DNA of 64,000 bases from Sorangium cellulosum So0157-2 (GTDB lineage Bacteria; Myxococcota_A; Polyangia; Polyangiales; Polyangiaceae), in contig NC_021658.1 in assembly GCF_000418325.1 (NCBI RefSeq), forward strand, positions 11,546,001-11,610,000, written 5' to 3'. Shown here one piece after another: positions 28,832-38,246 of this stretch. Both the position numbers and the translations under genes were made by a program. The notes under the pieces were generated by a model. That model had not been told where the DNA came from. It made no database searches and saw nothing but the letters and a program-made list of their open reading frames with translations. The first letter of the stretch is position 1; every line of letters begins with the position of its first letter.

Positions 28832-30010
28832 ATGACGCCGGCCATGCGACGCCTCCTGCTCTCCCTCCCCGCCCTGACGCTCGCCGCCGCCTGCTCCGGC
28901 GCTCCCCCCGAGCCCGCCCAGACGCCCGCCGCCCCGCGCGCGCACGACGATCGCCCGCCCGCGGCCGCTCCGTCCCCGGCCGGGCCCGCGGCCGCGACGC
29001 CGCCGGCCGCCGAGCCCGGCGCGCCTTCTGCCGAGGCCGGGACGGCCGGCGGGGAGACCGCCGCCGCGGAGGAGCAGGCGTGCCCGGCCGACATGAAGCT
29101 CGTCGAGGGCGAGTATTGCTCCGAGGTCGAGCACAGCTGTCTCCGCAGCTGGTACGACAAGTCGAACAAGAAGACGATCTGCGAGGAGTTCGCCCCCACG
29201 CCCGGCCGCTGCGTCGGCGAGAAGACGAAGAAGCGCTATTGCATCGACACGTACGAGTGGCCGAACAAGAAGGGGGAGCGGCCCGAGGTGATGAACCGGT
29301 TCCACCAGGCGCAGGTCAAATGCGCCGCGGTCGGCAAGCGCCTCTGCACCGAGTCGGAGTGGACGCTCGCCTGCGAAGGGCCGGAGATGAAGCCGTTTCC
29401 TTACGGGTACTCGCGCGACGCGACCAAGTGCAACGGCGACCACCTCTGGGACGACCCCGACATGAAGAAGGTGGCGAAGCGCGACCCGGGCGAGCTGGCG
29501 CGCCTGTGGAAAGGGGTGCGGAGCGGGTCGCAGCAGCAGTGCATCAGCGATTATGGCGTCGCGGATCTGCCCGCGAACACCGATGAGGTCGTGGCGAGCG
29601 AGACGACCGGCGGCTGGCGCGGCAAGTTCGACAGCGTCCACACCGGCGGCCCCTGGTACAAGGGCGTGCGCAACCAGTGCCGGCCGAAGATCTACACGCA
29701 CGACGAGGGGTTTTATTATTACTTCCTGAGCTTCCGCTGCTGCGCCGAGCCCGACGGCAAGACCACCGACCCGCGGACGCCGCGCCAGATCCAGGAGGGG
29801 TGGAACATGGACCGGGTCGAGCGGCTCGCGCAGTTCACCGTGGAGCAGATGCGCGGCAAGCTCGAGCTCAAGCAGCAGGGCAAGTGCGAATGCAAGCCGA
29901 CGGATATCCTGTGCAAGACGATGTGCGGGACGCTGCTCGGGCCCAATGCCGTGGACGCGACGCCGGGCGGCGGCGCGCCGGCCGCGGCGGGGGGCGGCGA
30001 GAAGCGGTGA
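28832..30010 (+). CDS. FGE/SUMF1-like domain lipoprotein
   Basis: 392 aa. The signal (RRLLLSLPALTLAAAC) ends in a lipobox, and a Pro/Ala-rich linker of about 65 residues follows. The rest resembles the formylglycine-generating-enzyme-sulfatase fold: YCIDTYEWPNKKGERPEV, CAAVGKRLCTESEWTLACEG and a C-terminal FRCC. Many cysteines suggest disulfides in the periplasm. Catalytic activity on sulfatases is not established, and many members of this fold are only binding proteins. A second ATG four codons in (28844) is an alternative start. Confidence 0.82.
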   Translation: MTPAMRRLLLSLPALTLAAACSGAPPEPAQTPAAPRAHDDRPPAAAPSPAGPAAATPPAAEPGAPSAEAGTAGGETAAAEEQACPADMKLVEGEYCSEVEHSCLRSWYDKSNKKTICEEFAPTPGRCVGEKTKKRYCIDTYEWPNKKGERPEVMNRFHQAQVKCAAVGKRLCTESEWTLACEGPEMKPFPYGYSRDATKCNGDHLWDDPDMKKVAKRDPGELARLWKGVRSGSQQQCISDYGVADLPANTDEVVASETTGGWRGKFDSVHTGGPWYKGVRNQCRPKIYTHDEGFYYYFLSFRCCAEPDGKTTDPRTPRQIQEGWNMDRVERLAQFTVEQMRGKLELKQQGKCECKPTDILCKTMCGTLLGPNAVDATPGGGAPAAAGGGEKR

Positions 30011-30055
30011 GGAGCGCGGCCGAGCCATCCTCGGCGGGCGCTCTGAGACACGGAC

Positions 30056-33000
30056 TTAGTCCAAGCTCTCCCCGATCCTCCCCACGCTCCGCTCGATGAG
30101 GACCTCCTGCTCGCGCTGGCTCCGCAGCACCTCCTCGGACGCCGCCCTGGCCTTTAGTTCCTCCCGGGTGGCCTTGAGCTCGGCCTGCCGCGCCTCCACC
30201 TCGGACCTCCGCGCCTCATCCCGCGCGGCCTGCGCCTGACCGGCCGCCACGCGGGCCCTCTCGGCCTCGGCCTCCGCGCGGTCCCGGGCCTCCTCGGCGT
30301 CCTGCTGCAGCTGCTCGGCCCGCCTCCGCTGCGCGTCGCTCTCCTGCCGCGCGGCCTCGCTCTCCTGCCGCGCCCGCTCCGCCGCGCTCCGGGCGGCCTC
30401 CGCGCTCGCGAGCGCGCCCTTCAGCGTGTGCTCGGTGCTCTGGATCGCGTGGAACTGCGCCGTGATGAGCCGGTTCTGGCCGGTCACCTTCACGATCCCG
30501 GCCCCCGCCGCGACGATCAGGAGCGACAGCGCCGCCATGACCCCGGACACGAGGCGGCGCCTCCCGCGTTGCTGCTGATCGGCGAACCGGAGCACCTCCT
30601 CCAGATAGAGCCGCTCCCGCTCGGGCAGCTGCCCCCGGTAGCGCTTATGAAACTGGCGCGCGTCGTCGGCGACCTTGCCACGCCAGAGCGTGTCCGCGGC
30701 GCGATCGCTCGACTCCCACAGCCGCGCCGCCGCGCGCAGGCGGTCGAGGAACACCGCGTCTTCCTGGTTCTCATCGAGCCAGCGCTTGAGCGTCGGCCAC
30801 CGCTCGATGAGCGACTCGTGCACGAGCTCCACCGTGGTGCCCGCGCGGTCGCTCCCCGTCTCGATCGCCAGGAGCCGCGCGTCGGCGAGCAGCCCCACCA
30901 CCCGCTCGATCTCGCCTCGATCCCCCGGCAGCTCGCACAGCTCCCCGAGGCTGGCCACGGCCCGCGTCCGCTCCGGCGTCACCAGGCGCTCCAGGACCGC
31001 CCGCGCGAGCTTCGCCCGGCGCTCGCTCATCGCGGCCAGCACCGTGTCGGCGTGGCTCGCCAGCGCGCCCGCCACGCCGCCGAGCGCCTCGTAGCTGGCG
31101 CGCGTGAGCAGCCGGCGCCCCCGATCGCGCATCTCCCACAGCCTCGCCGCGGTGAACTGGAGCAGCGGCAGCGCGCCGCGCGTGCTCTCCAGCGCGTCGA
31201 GGAGGCCCTCGACCATCGCCGGATCCTCGATCTCGTGCCGCGCCGCCTCCACCGGCTTCATCAGGGCCTCACGCAGCCCCTCGCGCCCCATCGGCCGGAG
31301 GAACACGAGGCCCCGGGTCATCGCCGCCATGAAATGCTCATGCTCGGCCATCCGCTCGAGGAAGTCCGATCGCACCGACAGGACGACCCGGAGCGGCGAG
31401 GAGGCGTCGTCGGCGACCCCCTCGAGGCACGCGAGGAACGACTCGCGCTCGCCGGCCGGGGTGCCGAGCGTGAAGAGCTCCTCGAACTGATCGATGAACA
31501 GGAGCAGGCGTCGCTGGGTGCTGGCCGACCACGCGCGCAGCGCGGCGCCGAGGAGGCCAGGCTCGGCGCGCAGCCGCTCGCCAAAGCCCGCGCCCGTCGC
31601 CGCGCCGCCCTGCGCGGCGAGCGTGCGCGAGGCGGCGCTCAGCGTCACCGCGGGGTGGCTGAAGAGGTGCGCCAGCGCGGCCATGGGCTCGCGCCCGGGC
31701 CGCAGGACGAGCGCCTCCCAGCCCTCCCCGGAGCGCTTGAGCGCCGGGATCACCCCCGCCCTCACGAGCGACGATTTCCCCACGCCGGACGCCCCCGCGA
31801 GCGCGAGCAGCGGCTGGTTCCGGAGGCGCGCGACCACGGCGGCGAGCACCTGCGCGCGGCCGAAGAAGCGGTCCGCGTCGGCCTCCTGGAACGCCGATAG
31901 GCCCGCGAACGGGCTCTCGTCGGCGGCGAGGTGGACCTCCTGGCGCCCGGGCAGCAGGGGCAGCAGCTCGGCCAGGAGCTCCTCGGCGGAGGCGAACCGC
32001 TCGGCCTTTCGCTTGCGCAGGCAGCGATCGATGATCGCGCCGAGCGGGCCGAGCTCCGGGTGGCGCGCGCTGACCTCGGGCATCGGATCTTCGGCGACCG
32101 GCACCCTGAGGAGGCTCGCCATGCTGACCGGCGCGAGCGGGTGCGCGCCGAGCACGAGCTCGTGGAGCATGATGCCCACCGCCCAGATATCGCTGGACTG
32201 GTCGATATCGACTCCTCGCCACTGCTCGGGAGACATATAAGGCAGTGTGCCGATGACCGCTCCTTCGCCCGTCAGGCGCGCATCGCGGGCGCCGGCGCCA
32301 GCGACGGAGCGCTCGACCGCGACCGCGAGGCTCGCCTCGTCCTCGCGCAGCTTGGCGATCCCGAAATCGACCACCTTGATCGCCCCCGACGCCTCGAGCA
32401 TGATGTTCTCGGGCTTGAGATCGCGATGGACGATGCCGGACGCGTGCGCGCGCGAGAGCGCGCCCACGACCGGGACCATCAGCTCCACGGCGAGGCTGGG
32501 TGGCACCGGCGCGGTCGATACCTCCTCCCCGGCGTCCGCGGGCCTGCGCTGCCTCATCCAGGCGCCGAGGCTCTGCCCGTCGATGTACTCGAGCACCATG
32601 TACGGGTATCCGTCGTGCTCGTTCACCTCGTGGATCGTCACGATATGCTCGTGCTTGCAGCGCGCGGTCGCCTGCGCTTCGTTCAGAAAGCGCAACACGC
32701 CGTTGCCGTTCAGCTTCGTGAGGAGCTTGATCGCGACGAGGCGCGCGAGCCTTATGTCTCGCGCGAGGAAGACCACGCCCATGCCGCCCCGGCCGAGCTC
32801 GCGCAAGATCTCGTAGTGCCCGATGCGGGCGCCGGCCGAGAGCAGCGGGTTGAGTTGCCGAGACGACGAGGACGGCGGAGCGCCCGTGCTCGCCGCCCCG
32901 CCGGCCTTCACCGCGCGAGCGCCCGCCGGCGCGACGGCCGCCTCCGCCGCGGAGCCTGCCAGCGCGCGCGCAGCGGGCGCCGCGCCGACGAACATCGTGC

Positions 33001-33121
33001 TTGTGTAGCCTGCGTCCTCGAGCCCTCCGGCGCGCAGTGGAAAGCACCCCGCACGACGGTGCTCGCCTGCGCCGGACGATCGAGCGCCATTCGGCCCCAG
33101 GATGATCAGCTCGGTGGACAT
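30056..33121 (-). CDS. Ser/Thr kinase-nSTAND NTPase-transmembrane-coiled-coil protein
   Basis: 1021 aa. The ATG at 33121 has GGGGGA five bases upstream; the longer upstream frame is rejected. Residues about 103-395 form a Hanks kinase (RELGRGGMGVV, Lys132, HRDLKPEN 232-239, DFG 252-254). An nSTAND P-loop domain follows immediately, with Walker A GASGVGKS (443-450) and Walker B LLLFIDQFEELF (about 530), plus the DFLERMAEHEHF sensor region. A transmembrane helix lies at about 860-885. The last about 130 residues are a charged Ala/Glu/Arg coiled coil. This is a cytoplasmic signal-integration protein in which NTP-dependent oligomerisation may control kinase activity (inference). Usually a WD40 or TPR sensor occupies the C-terminus; here it is only a coiled coil. 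Confidence 0.9.
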   Translation of the reverse strand: MSTELIILGPNGARSSGAGEHRRAGCFPLRAGGLEDAGYTSTMFVGAAPAARALAGSAAEAAVAPAGARAVKAGGAASTGAPPSSSSRQLNPLLSAGARIGHYEILRELGRGGMGVVFLARDIRLARLVAIKLLTKLNGNGVLRFLNEAQATARCKHEHIVTIHEVNEHDGYPYMVLEYIDGQSLGAWMRQRRPADAGEEVSTAPVPPSLAVELMVPVVGALSRAHASGIVHRDLKPENIMLEASGAIKVVDFGIAKLREDEASLAVAVERSVAGAGARDARLTGEGAVIGTLPYMSPEQWRGVDIDQSSDIWAVGIMLHELVLGAHPLAPVSMASLLRVPVAEDPMPEVSARHPELGPLGAIIDRCLRKRKAERFASAEELLAELLPLLPGRQEVHLAADESPFAGLSAFQEADADRFFGRAQVLAAVVARLRNQPLLALAGASGVGKSSLVRAGVIPALKRSGEGWEALVLRPGREPMAALAHLFSHPAVTLSAASRTLAAQGGAATGAGFGERLRAEPGLLGAALRAWSASTQRRLLLFIDQFEELFTLGTPAGERESFLACLEGVADDASSPLRVVLSVRSDFLERMAEHEHFMAAMTRGLVFLRPMGREGLREALMKPVEAARHEIEDPAMVEGLLDALESTRGALPLLQFTAARLWEMRDRGRRLLTRASYEALGGVAGALASHADTVLAAMSERRAKLARAVLERLVTPERTRAVASLGELCELPGDRGEIERVVGLLADARLLAIETGSDRAGTTVELVHESLIERWPTLKRWLDENQEDAVFLDRLRAAARLWESSDRAADTLWRGKVADDARQFHKRYRGQLPERERLYLEEVLRFADQQQRGRRRLVSGVMAALSLLIVAAGAGIVKVTGQNRLITAQFHAIQSTEHTLKGALASAEAARSAAERARQESEAARQESDAQRRRAEQLQQDAEEARDRAEAEAERARVAAGQAQAARDEARRSEVEARQAELKATREELKARAASEEVLRSQREQEVLIERSVGRIGESLD

Positions 33122-33376
33122 CTTTCCCCCTGCGCACAAAACAACACCGTCACTGAAACGGCGGTTACCACGGCGAGAGCTGCGAGCGCGGTCACGATAG
33201 CATAGGCGCCCAATGCACGCGCGCATCCTCAAATCTGATACGACCTCGCTTCACAGGAGGACATGCGAGGGCGTACCCTCGGGAGCACGGCATGCTCGCC
33301 GGCCCGGTGAGCCGGGGTGAAGGCTCGATGGCTCACCTCGGGCGACCCGCGAAGCAAAACGACCCACACGCGACCC

Positions 33377-34471
33377 ATGCACGTCCCCCTCCCAGCAGCG
33401 AAGCTCTCATTATCGATCGCTCTCGTGGCCTTGTGCTCCTTCTGCGCCGCGCCTGCGTGGGCCCAAGGGACGACGAGCTCAGGGACGAGCTCAGGGTCGG
33501 GCTCAGGGTCGGGCCCAGGGTCGGCGGGCCCGCCGCCAGGGTCGCTGTCGCCGCATCCGCCTTCTCTCTCTCCGCATCCCCCGTCGCCGCCGCTGCCGCC
33601 GCCGGCGGCGGTGGAGACGTCTTCGCCCCGTGCGTCGCGGCCGCCGCGGCCATGGCACCAGGGCATCTCCGACGATCGAAAGCAGCGGGCGCACGAGCTA
33701 TTCACGGAGGCGCGGGCGCTGCACCGGCGCATGATGTTCGCCGAGGCGCGGGTCAAATACGAAGAGGCGCTGGCCGCCTGGGAGCATCCCGATCTCCGGC
33801 TCTATCTCGCGCGGGTGTTGAAGAGCCTCGGGCTGCCGCTCCTGGCCTATGAGAACCTGCGGCTCGCCCTGCGATGGGGGCCCGGCACGCTCGCGCCCGA
33901 GACGGAGCAGGAGGCGCGCGCCGCGATGCGCGCGCTCATGGAGCACGAGCTCGCCGCCATCGAGATCCGCTGCGATGAGCCGGGCGCTGCCGTGCTGCTC
34001 GACGACAAGCCCTGGTTCGTCGGCCCCGGCGCCGAGCGCCGGATGGTCACGCCCGGAGAGCACGTCGTCATGGTGAGGAGGGACGGCTACTCCACGGTCG
34101 TCAAGCCCATCCTCGTCATCGCCGGCAAAGAGGCTTCCGGCCAGCTCGCGCGGCGCGTCGATACCGTCATCGGCCAGCCGCGGTGGCCCGCGTGGGTCCC
34201 CTGGACCATGCTCGGGGCAGGCGCAGCCCTGGGCGTCGCGGGTGGAGGGCTGATGTGGAACGACGCGGCACACGAGGGCGATCAGGCCAGCGGCGACCTG
34301 GCGATCGGCGCCTTCGTCGCCGGCGGAGCGACGATGATCACGGGGACGGTCCTGCTCCTCATGAACGGGCCACAGGTCTACCGCGTCCACGATCGGGGCG
34401 AGGTGGAGATCGAGCTCCGGCCCATCGCGTCGCTCGGCCCTGCGGGGCTATCGGCCCGGCTCGTGTTCTGA
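33377..34471 (+). CDS. TPR/PEGA-like exported membrane protein
   Basis: 364 aa. The ATG at 33377 begins a signal peptide (cleavage near PAWAQG). A low-complexity linker follows with Ser-Gly repeats and PHPPS repeats, then a TPR-like helical section (about 100-185; HELFTEARALHRRMMFAEAR). One PEGA-like unit (IEIRCDEPGAAVLLDDKPWF and VTPGEHVVMVRRDGYSTVV) and two C-terminal hydrophobic helices complete it. The architecture is like the TPR-PEGA proteins at 2186-3658 and 10124-11659 but shorter. It is divergent from the kinase-nSTAND gene, a frequent pairing for such proteins. It converges on the next gene with a 5-bp gap. Confidence 0.8.
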   Translation: MHVPLPAAKLSLSIALVALCSFCAAPAWAQGTTSSGTSSGSGSGSGPGSAGPPPGSLSPHPPSLSPHPPSPPLPPPAAVETSSPRASRPPRPWHQGISDDRKQRAHELFTEARALHRRMMFAEARVKYEEALAAWEHPDLRLYLARVLKSLGLPLLAYENLRLALRWGPGTLAPETEQEARAAMRALMEHELAAIEIRCDEPGAAVLLDDKPWFVGPGAERRMVTPGEHVVMVRRDGYSTVVKPILVIAGKEASGQLARRVDTVIGQPRWPAWVPWTMLGAGAALGVAGGGLMWNDAAHEGDQASGDLAIGAFVAGGATMITGTVLLLMNGPQVYRVHDRGEVEIELRPIASLGPAGLSARLVF

Positions 34472-34476
34472 TCCGT

Positions 34477-36096
34477 TCACCGCGCGACCTCGCCCGTCTT
34501 CAGATCCAGCTTCAGCTCCCGCACCACCTCCGGCTCGGCGCACACGATCTGCGGCGTCGAGCCCTGCACATCGGTCTTGATCCGCTCCTCTAGCTCCTTC
34601 GCGAGATCCCAGCTCGGCACGAACGCGGCGAGGAAGCGCTGCCCCATGTCGCGCGTCACGACGAAGCGCGCTTGAGAGAACTCCGTGCGTCCTTTGAGCG
34701 CCTTTCGCGTCAGCGGGAAGTCGTAGTCGTCCGGCGCCGTCTTGCTGAACGTATAGAGCACCACGAGGTTCTGCGGGCACTTCGGCCCGCCGGGCTCGGG
34801 GAAGGGCCGGCTCGGCTTGGGCTTCGGCGGCGGCGCCTGCTGGAGCTGGATGGTCCCCGGCGCCGCGCCCGCGGCCTCGCTTCCGCCGCCGTGCTTCAGG
34901 ATCGCCCCGCCGGCCGCCACCCACACCGCCCCGTCGCTCCCCACGGCCACGTCCTGGGCCTTCACCCCGTCGGGCAGCGGCGCCTGCTCCCAGGCCTCGC
35001 CCTTGCGCGCGAACAGCGCCCCGTCCGCGATCGCCCAGAGCGTCCCGTCCGGCGCCGCCGACGCCGTGAGCACGCGCGCGCCGTTCGCCGGCGGGTCGAT
35101 CTTCTTCGGCTCCCCGCCCTGGTAGCGGAGCACGTCCCCGTCCACGATCCACGCCTCGCCCTCGCCGGGGCCCGGCAGGATCAGCGCGCGCGCACCGTCG
35201 GGGCTCTGCCCCTCGGACAGCGCCGGGACGGGCATGATGGTCGCGCGCCGCTCGCCCGGCTTCCAAACCTCCAGGGCGCTCTCCACGTCGCAGTCGAGCC
35301 CGTAGCTCAGCGCGGTCCCGTCGCGCGTCGCCCCGAACGCCTGCGGGCGGACCTCGACCTCCGGGTAAGGCAGCGGCGCTTCCCACCCGCGGCACGGCTC
35401 CTTCCTGGGCGCCGGCGTGATCGTCAGCCCCACCTTGGGCCCGCGCAGCGTGATGAACCTCGAGACCCCCATCATCGTCGGCCCCACCAGCCCCACGAGC
35501 GAGCTGCCCATCCTCGCCACCCCGGTGAACCACAGCCCCGGGTCGCTCGCCCGCTGCACCCAGCCCTGCGCCCCCAGCACGTGGTGCTCGGCGACGCCGG
35601 TGCGGCCCGTGGTGCCCGTCGCGATCAGGTCGAGCTGGTCGGGATAGCGCCCGTAGACGCCGATCACGGCCGCACCCCACCCCGGCAGGCGCAGCCGCTT
35701 CGGGAACTCGATCGTCCCATCCTTCAGCACGCCGACGGCGGCGGCGATCTGCTCCCCCTCGGGCGTCAGCAGGTTGGTGGTCGACACGAGCAGCGCCCCC
35801 TCCACCGGGTGCAGCCGCACATCGATCTCCGCCGGGACCTGCGCCACCGGCGTGAACGCCGACTTCGGCGGCGGCGCCGGCTTCGCCGCCTCGTCCGCCG
35901 TCACGGCGCCCGACGCGCCCGACGCGCCCGCGGTGCTCGATCCGCCTGCCGCGCCTGCCCTACCCGGCGCGCCCGGCCCCGGCGCTGCGTCCGCCGCGCC
36001 CGGCCCGTCCGCCGCCCGCGGCGCCGGCGCCGGCCCGCACCCCGCCATCGCCATCACGAGCCCGCCCAGCCCCCACCACGCCCTTCGCCCGCTCAT
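34477..36096 (-). CDS. beta-propeller-like lipoprotein of unknown function
   Basis: 539 aa. GGAAGGAGGAGCG precedes the ATG. The signal ends in AMAGC (lipoprotein), and an Ala/Gly/Pro-rich linker of about 55 residues follows. The remainder consists of repeated short strands with SxDGxxWxA motifs (ASAAPDGTLWAIADGALFAR and VGSDGAVWVAAGGAILKHGG), suggesting a sensor-like beta-propeller. Two cysteines near the C-terminus (KCPQN and IVCAEPE) may pair. It follows the pentaheme cytochrome gene by 45 bp, so the pair probably acts together outside the cell. No family was recognised with certainty. Confidence 0.75.
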   Translation of the reverse strand: MSGRRAWWGLGGLVMAMAGCGPAPAPRAADGPGAADAAPGPGAPGRAGAAGGSSTAGASGASGAVTADEAAKPAPPPKSAFTPVAQVPAEIDVRLHPVEGALLVSTTNLLTPEGEQIAAAVGVLKDGTIEFPKRLRLPGWGAAVIGVYGRYPDQLDLIATGTTGRTGVAEHHVLGAQGWVQRASDPGLWFTGVARMGSSLVGLVGPTMMGVSRFITLRGPKVGLTITPAPRKEPCRGWEAPLPYPEVEVRPQAFGATRDGTALSYGLDCDVESALEVWKPGERRATIMPVPALSEGQSPDGARALILPGPGEGEAWIVDGDVLRYQGGEPKKIDPPANGARVLTASAAPDGTLWAIADGALFARKGEAWEQAPLPDGVKAQDVAVGSDGAVWVAAGGAILKHGGGSEAAGAAPGTIQLQQAPPPKPKPSRPFPEPGGPKCPQNLVVLYTFSKTAPDDYDFPLTRKALKGRTEFSQARFVVTRDMGQRFLAAFVPSWDLAKELEERIKTDVQGSTPQIVCAEPEVVRELKLDLKTGEVAR

Positions 36097-36141
36097 CGCT
36101 CCTCCTTCCGCCGCCCGCCGCCTCGCCGATCCCGCGTCCGC

Positions 36142-37290
36142 TCACGGCGCGAGCCTCCCCGACGCCACCCGGATCTCGCCCTCGATCGCTGCGTCGCGCA
36201 GGTCCACCCCGTTCGGGTGCGCCACCCGCTGGTAGGCCACCTGCCACGCGATCGTCCGCCCCTCGCCGGCGGACCCGACGTCGAGCTCCACCGTCACGGG
36301 CGCCGCGTGCACCCGATCGTCGGCAACGAGCTTCCGCCCGATCGTCCCCGGCCGCAGCACGAAGTGCCGCGTCAGGTACCGCTCCTCCTGCCCCAGCACC
36401 AGCTCGTCGGGCCCGAGCGCCTCGGCCGACACCTCGAGCCTCCGGAACAGATCCCCCGTCGGGAACGCGTGCCCCGCGTTCGCGGGCGCGAGCGTCACCG
36501 CCACGCGCCTCGCCGAGAGCCGCCGCGCCGTCACCGCCACGGCGCTCCGCACGAGCGCCTCGTCCCGCGATCCCGCGAACCCGTGGCTGCGCCGCAGCCC
36601 CGGCCCGCGCGGCATGTGGCACGCCGCGCAGGGCTGGTCCGCGGCCGGCGACGCGCGGTGCTCGGTGAGGGTCGACTGCATCAGCTCCGCCGTCGACCGC
36701 CCTCGCGCCGCGGGGAACGCGAACTCGTGGCAGGCCGCGCACGCGTCCGCGCCCCCGAACCGCGCGTCCCGGATCACCGTGTGCGGCGCCGCCGGCGGCG
36801 CCCCGCTCCCCGCCCACGGCGCTGCGAGCACCGGCGCCACCGCCGGCCCCGCGAGCTCGCCGTCGCGGTCGCTCGTCACGTGGCACGTCACGCACCCCAC
36901 CCCGAGCGCCCCGAGCGCCTCCGGCTCTGGTTCTTCAGGCCTCGCCTCGGGCGCGTGGCAAGCCCGGCAGAACGGCATCGGCTCGATCGCGAACGCCCGC
37001 CGGTACGCAGGCTCGGTGTTCGCCCGGTGGTGGAGCGACGCGCGCCACTCCCGCGCCACCTCCTCGTGGCACCCCTCGCAGGCCTGGTTCGCGATCGCCG
37101 CCGCCCCGAGCCGCGCCCGCGCCGGCCTCGGCATGGGCACCCGCGCCGCCTCCGCGGCCCCAGCCAGCGAGCTGCCAGCCGGCGCCCCGACCTCGCCGCG
37201 CGGCCGCGCGGGCGAGTCCGGCGCGGCCGCGCACGCGCCCACGAGGGCCCCCGCGATCAGCACGCCAAGGTCAGGGACACAGCGCCGCAC
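36142..37290 (-). CDS. pentaheme cytochrome c lipoprotein
   Basis: 382 aa, GTG start. A lipobox (LVGAC) marks a lipoprotein. Five haem-attachment motifs are visible in residues about 65-235: CEGCH, CRACH, CVTCH, CAACH and CAACH. Extra His residues (SLHHRANTEPAY) are candidates for distal ligands. The C-terminal 150 residues are a beta-rich domain (NAGHAFPTGDLFRRLEV), as in the cytochrome c-554-like/NrfA-type multihaem group. It probably carries electrons in the periplasm or outer membrane. It is upstream of, and probably co-transcribed with, the propeller lipoprotein gene. Confidence 0.9.
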   Translation of the reverse strand: MRRCVPDLGVLIAGALVGACAAAPDSPARPRGEVGAPAGSSLAGAAEAARVPMPRPARARLGAAAIANQACEGCHEEVAREWRASLHHRANTEPAYRRAFAIEPMPFCRACHAPEARPEEPEPEALGALGVGCVTCHVTSDRDGELAGPAVAPVLAAPWAGSGAPPAAPHTVIRDARFGGADACAACHEFAFPAARGRSTAELMQSTLTEHRASPAADQPCAACHMPRGPGLRRSHGFAGSRDEALVRSAVAVTARRLSARRVAVTLAPANAGHAFPTGDLFRRLEVSAEALGPDELVLGQEERYLTRHFVLRPGTIGRKLVADDRVHAAPVTVELDVGSAGEGRTIAWQVAYQRVAHPNGVDLRDAAIEGEIRVASGRLAP

Positions 37291-37771
37291 AGCGATCGTT
37301 GCCGTTACAACACCCCCGCCGCCGCGTCACGCCCGAGACCGCCGAGCGACGCCTGCCGCTCCGCCGGCGCTGGCGGCGCGGCGCGCCTCCACGCCACTGC
37401 AGGCCGGGCGCCGGCGCCGCGACGGCGGCGATCCATCATGGCAAATTGCCACTCTCCTTGCATGATTGGCACAGTCGAGAGGGCATGACGAGCTCGGCGT
37501 CCGTGGGTGCAACGCACCTCTCGGTCCGTCCCCCCGCGGTGCGCAGCTCGGCCCGGCGCCGCTGGACGCCGCCTCGCTTCCGGGCGGCGCCTCCGCTCCG
37601 GCTCGATCGCCCGTCTCGGCGGCGGAGCAGGTCGCGGCGCGCTCATCCGCGAGCGAAACGAATCATTCTTGGAGACCCGGGAGAATCGCCATCCCGACGC
37701 GCGAGGAATGCCGCGCCTCCTCCTCTTGGCACCCGTATTGCGGATTGGCGATGGAGGGAGGTAGACGCATC
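37291..37771. other. 481-bp divergent intergenic region
   Basis: It lies between the leftward cytochrome gene and the rightward lipoprotein pair. It holds the sigma-54 element at 37727-37742. It also holds a 13-bp palindrome TGGCAAATTGCCA (37439-37451) overlapping a near-miss sigma-54 box (TGCCACTCTCCTTGCA, second G of the invariant GG replaced), and a nearby TTGGCAC (37466-37472). No further gene was recognised. Confidence 0.5.
37727..37742 (+). promoter_or_regulatory. sigma-54 promoter of the small-lipoprotein pair
   Basis: TGGCACCCGTATTGCG matches the TGGCAC-N5-TTGCW consensus at every conserved position but the last. GG and GC are spaced correctly, and transcription would begin near 37753. 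That places the ATG at 37751 before the message and favours the GTG at 37772, which has GGAGGGAGG at 37754-37762. Confidence 0.68.
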
Positions 37772-38206
37772 GTGCAAGCTGATCATCGCTGCTTGAATCG
37801 CGTGGCTCGAGGCACGCTTGCGCGCCGCCTCGGCGCCACGATTTCGCTGTGGGCGCTCGCGCTCGCCGCTGCTGGATGCTTCTGGACAGTCGGCGGCGAA
37901 AGCGAGCACCTCTACGGCCACTCTGTCGTCCATGTGGAAGCGGCGCCGGCGGACATCTATGCGTATCCGAGCGTGCGCTACCGCGGCGGGTATGCCTACC
38001 TCGTCGGCGAGACGTGGTACTACGAAGGCCCGCGCGGCTGGGTGATCTTCCGATCGGAGCCGCGGGTGCTGGCGGAGCGCCGGGTGGTCATCCGGAGCCG
38101 GCGTGAGCGGCCCCATCATCATCACCCGCCGCGGTACTACGAGGAGCGGCGCGCCCCGGCCTACCGCGAGCCGGTCGAGCGCCGCCGCCGCTATTACGCG
38201 GACTGA
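37772..38206 (+). CDS. small lipoprotein with Tyr/Arg/His-rich tail
   Basis: 144 aa from the GTG at 37772; an ATG seven codons upstream would precede the predicted transcription start. The signal ends in AAAGC (lipoprotein). The mature part contains PSVRYRGGYAYLVGETWYYE and WVIFRSEP, a short aromatic beta unit like the Y-x-W/WYY proteins of envelope-stress loci. A very basic tail with four consecutive His and YYEERR follows. The function is unknown. A second small lipoprotein starts 41 bp downstream. Confidence 0.7.
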   Translation: MQADHRCLNRVARGTLARRLGATISLWALALAAAGCFWTVGGESEHLYGHSVVHVEAAPADIYAYPSVRYRGGYAYLVGETWYYEGPRGWVIFRSEPRVLAERRVVIRSRRERPHHHHPPRYYEERRAPAYREPVERRRRYYAD

Positions 38207-38246
38207 GCCGCACCCGAGAGGACCGCAGACGCGAGGAGGAGGAACC

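Noticed and set aside
34672..37488. Open frame of 938 codons antisense to the propeller and cytochrome genes
   Set aside because: The sense strand has lipoprotein signals and five CxxCH motifs; the antisense product is Arg/Pro-rich noise.
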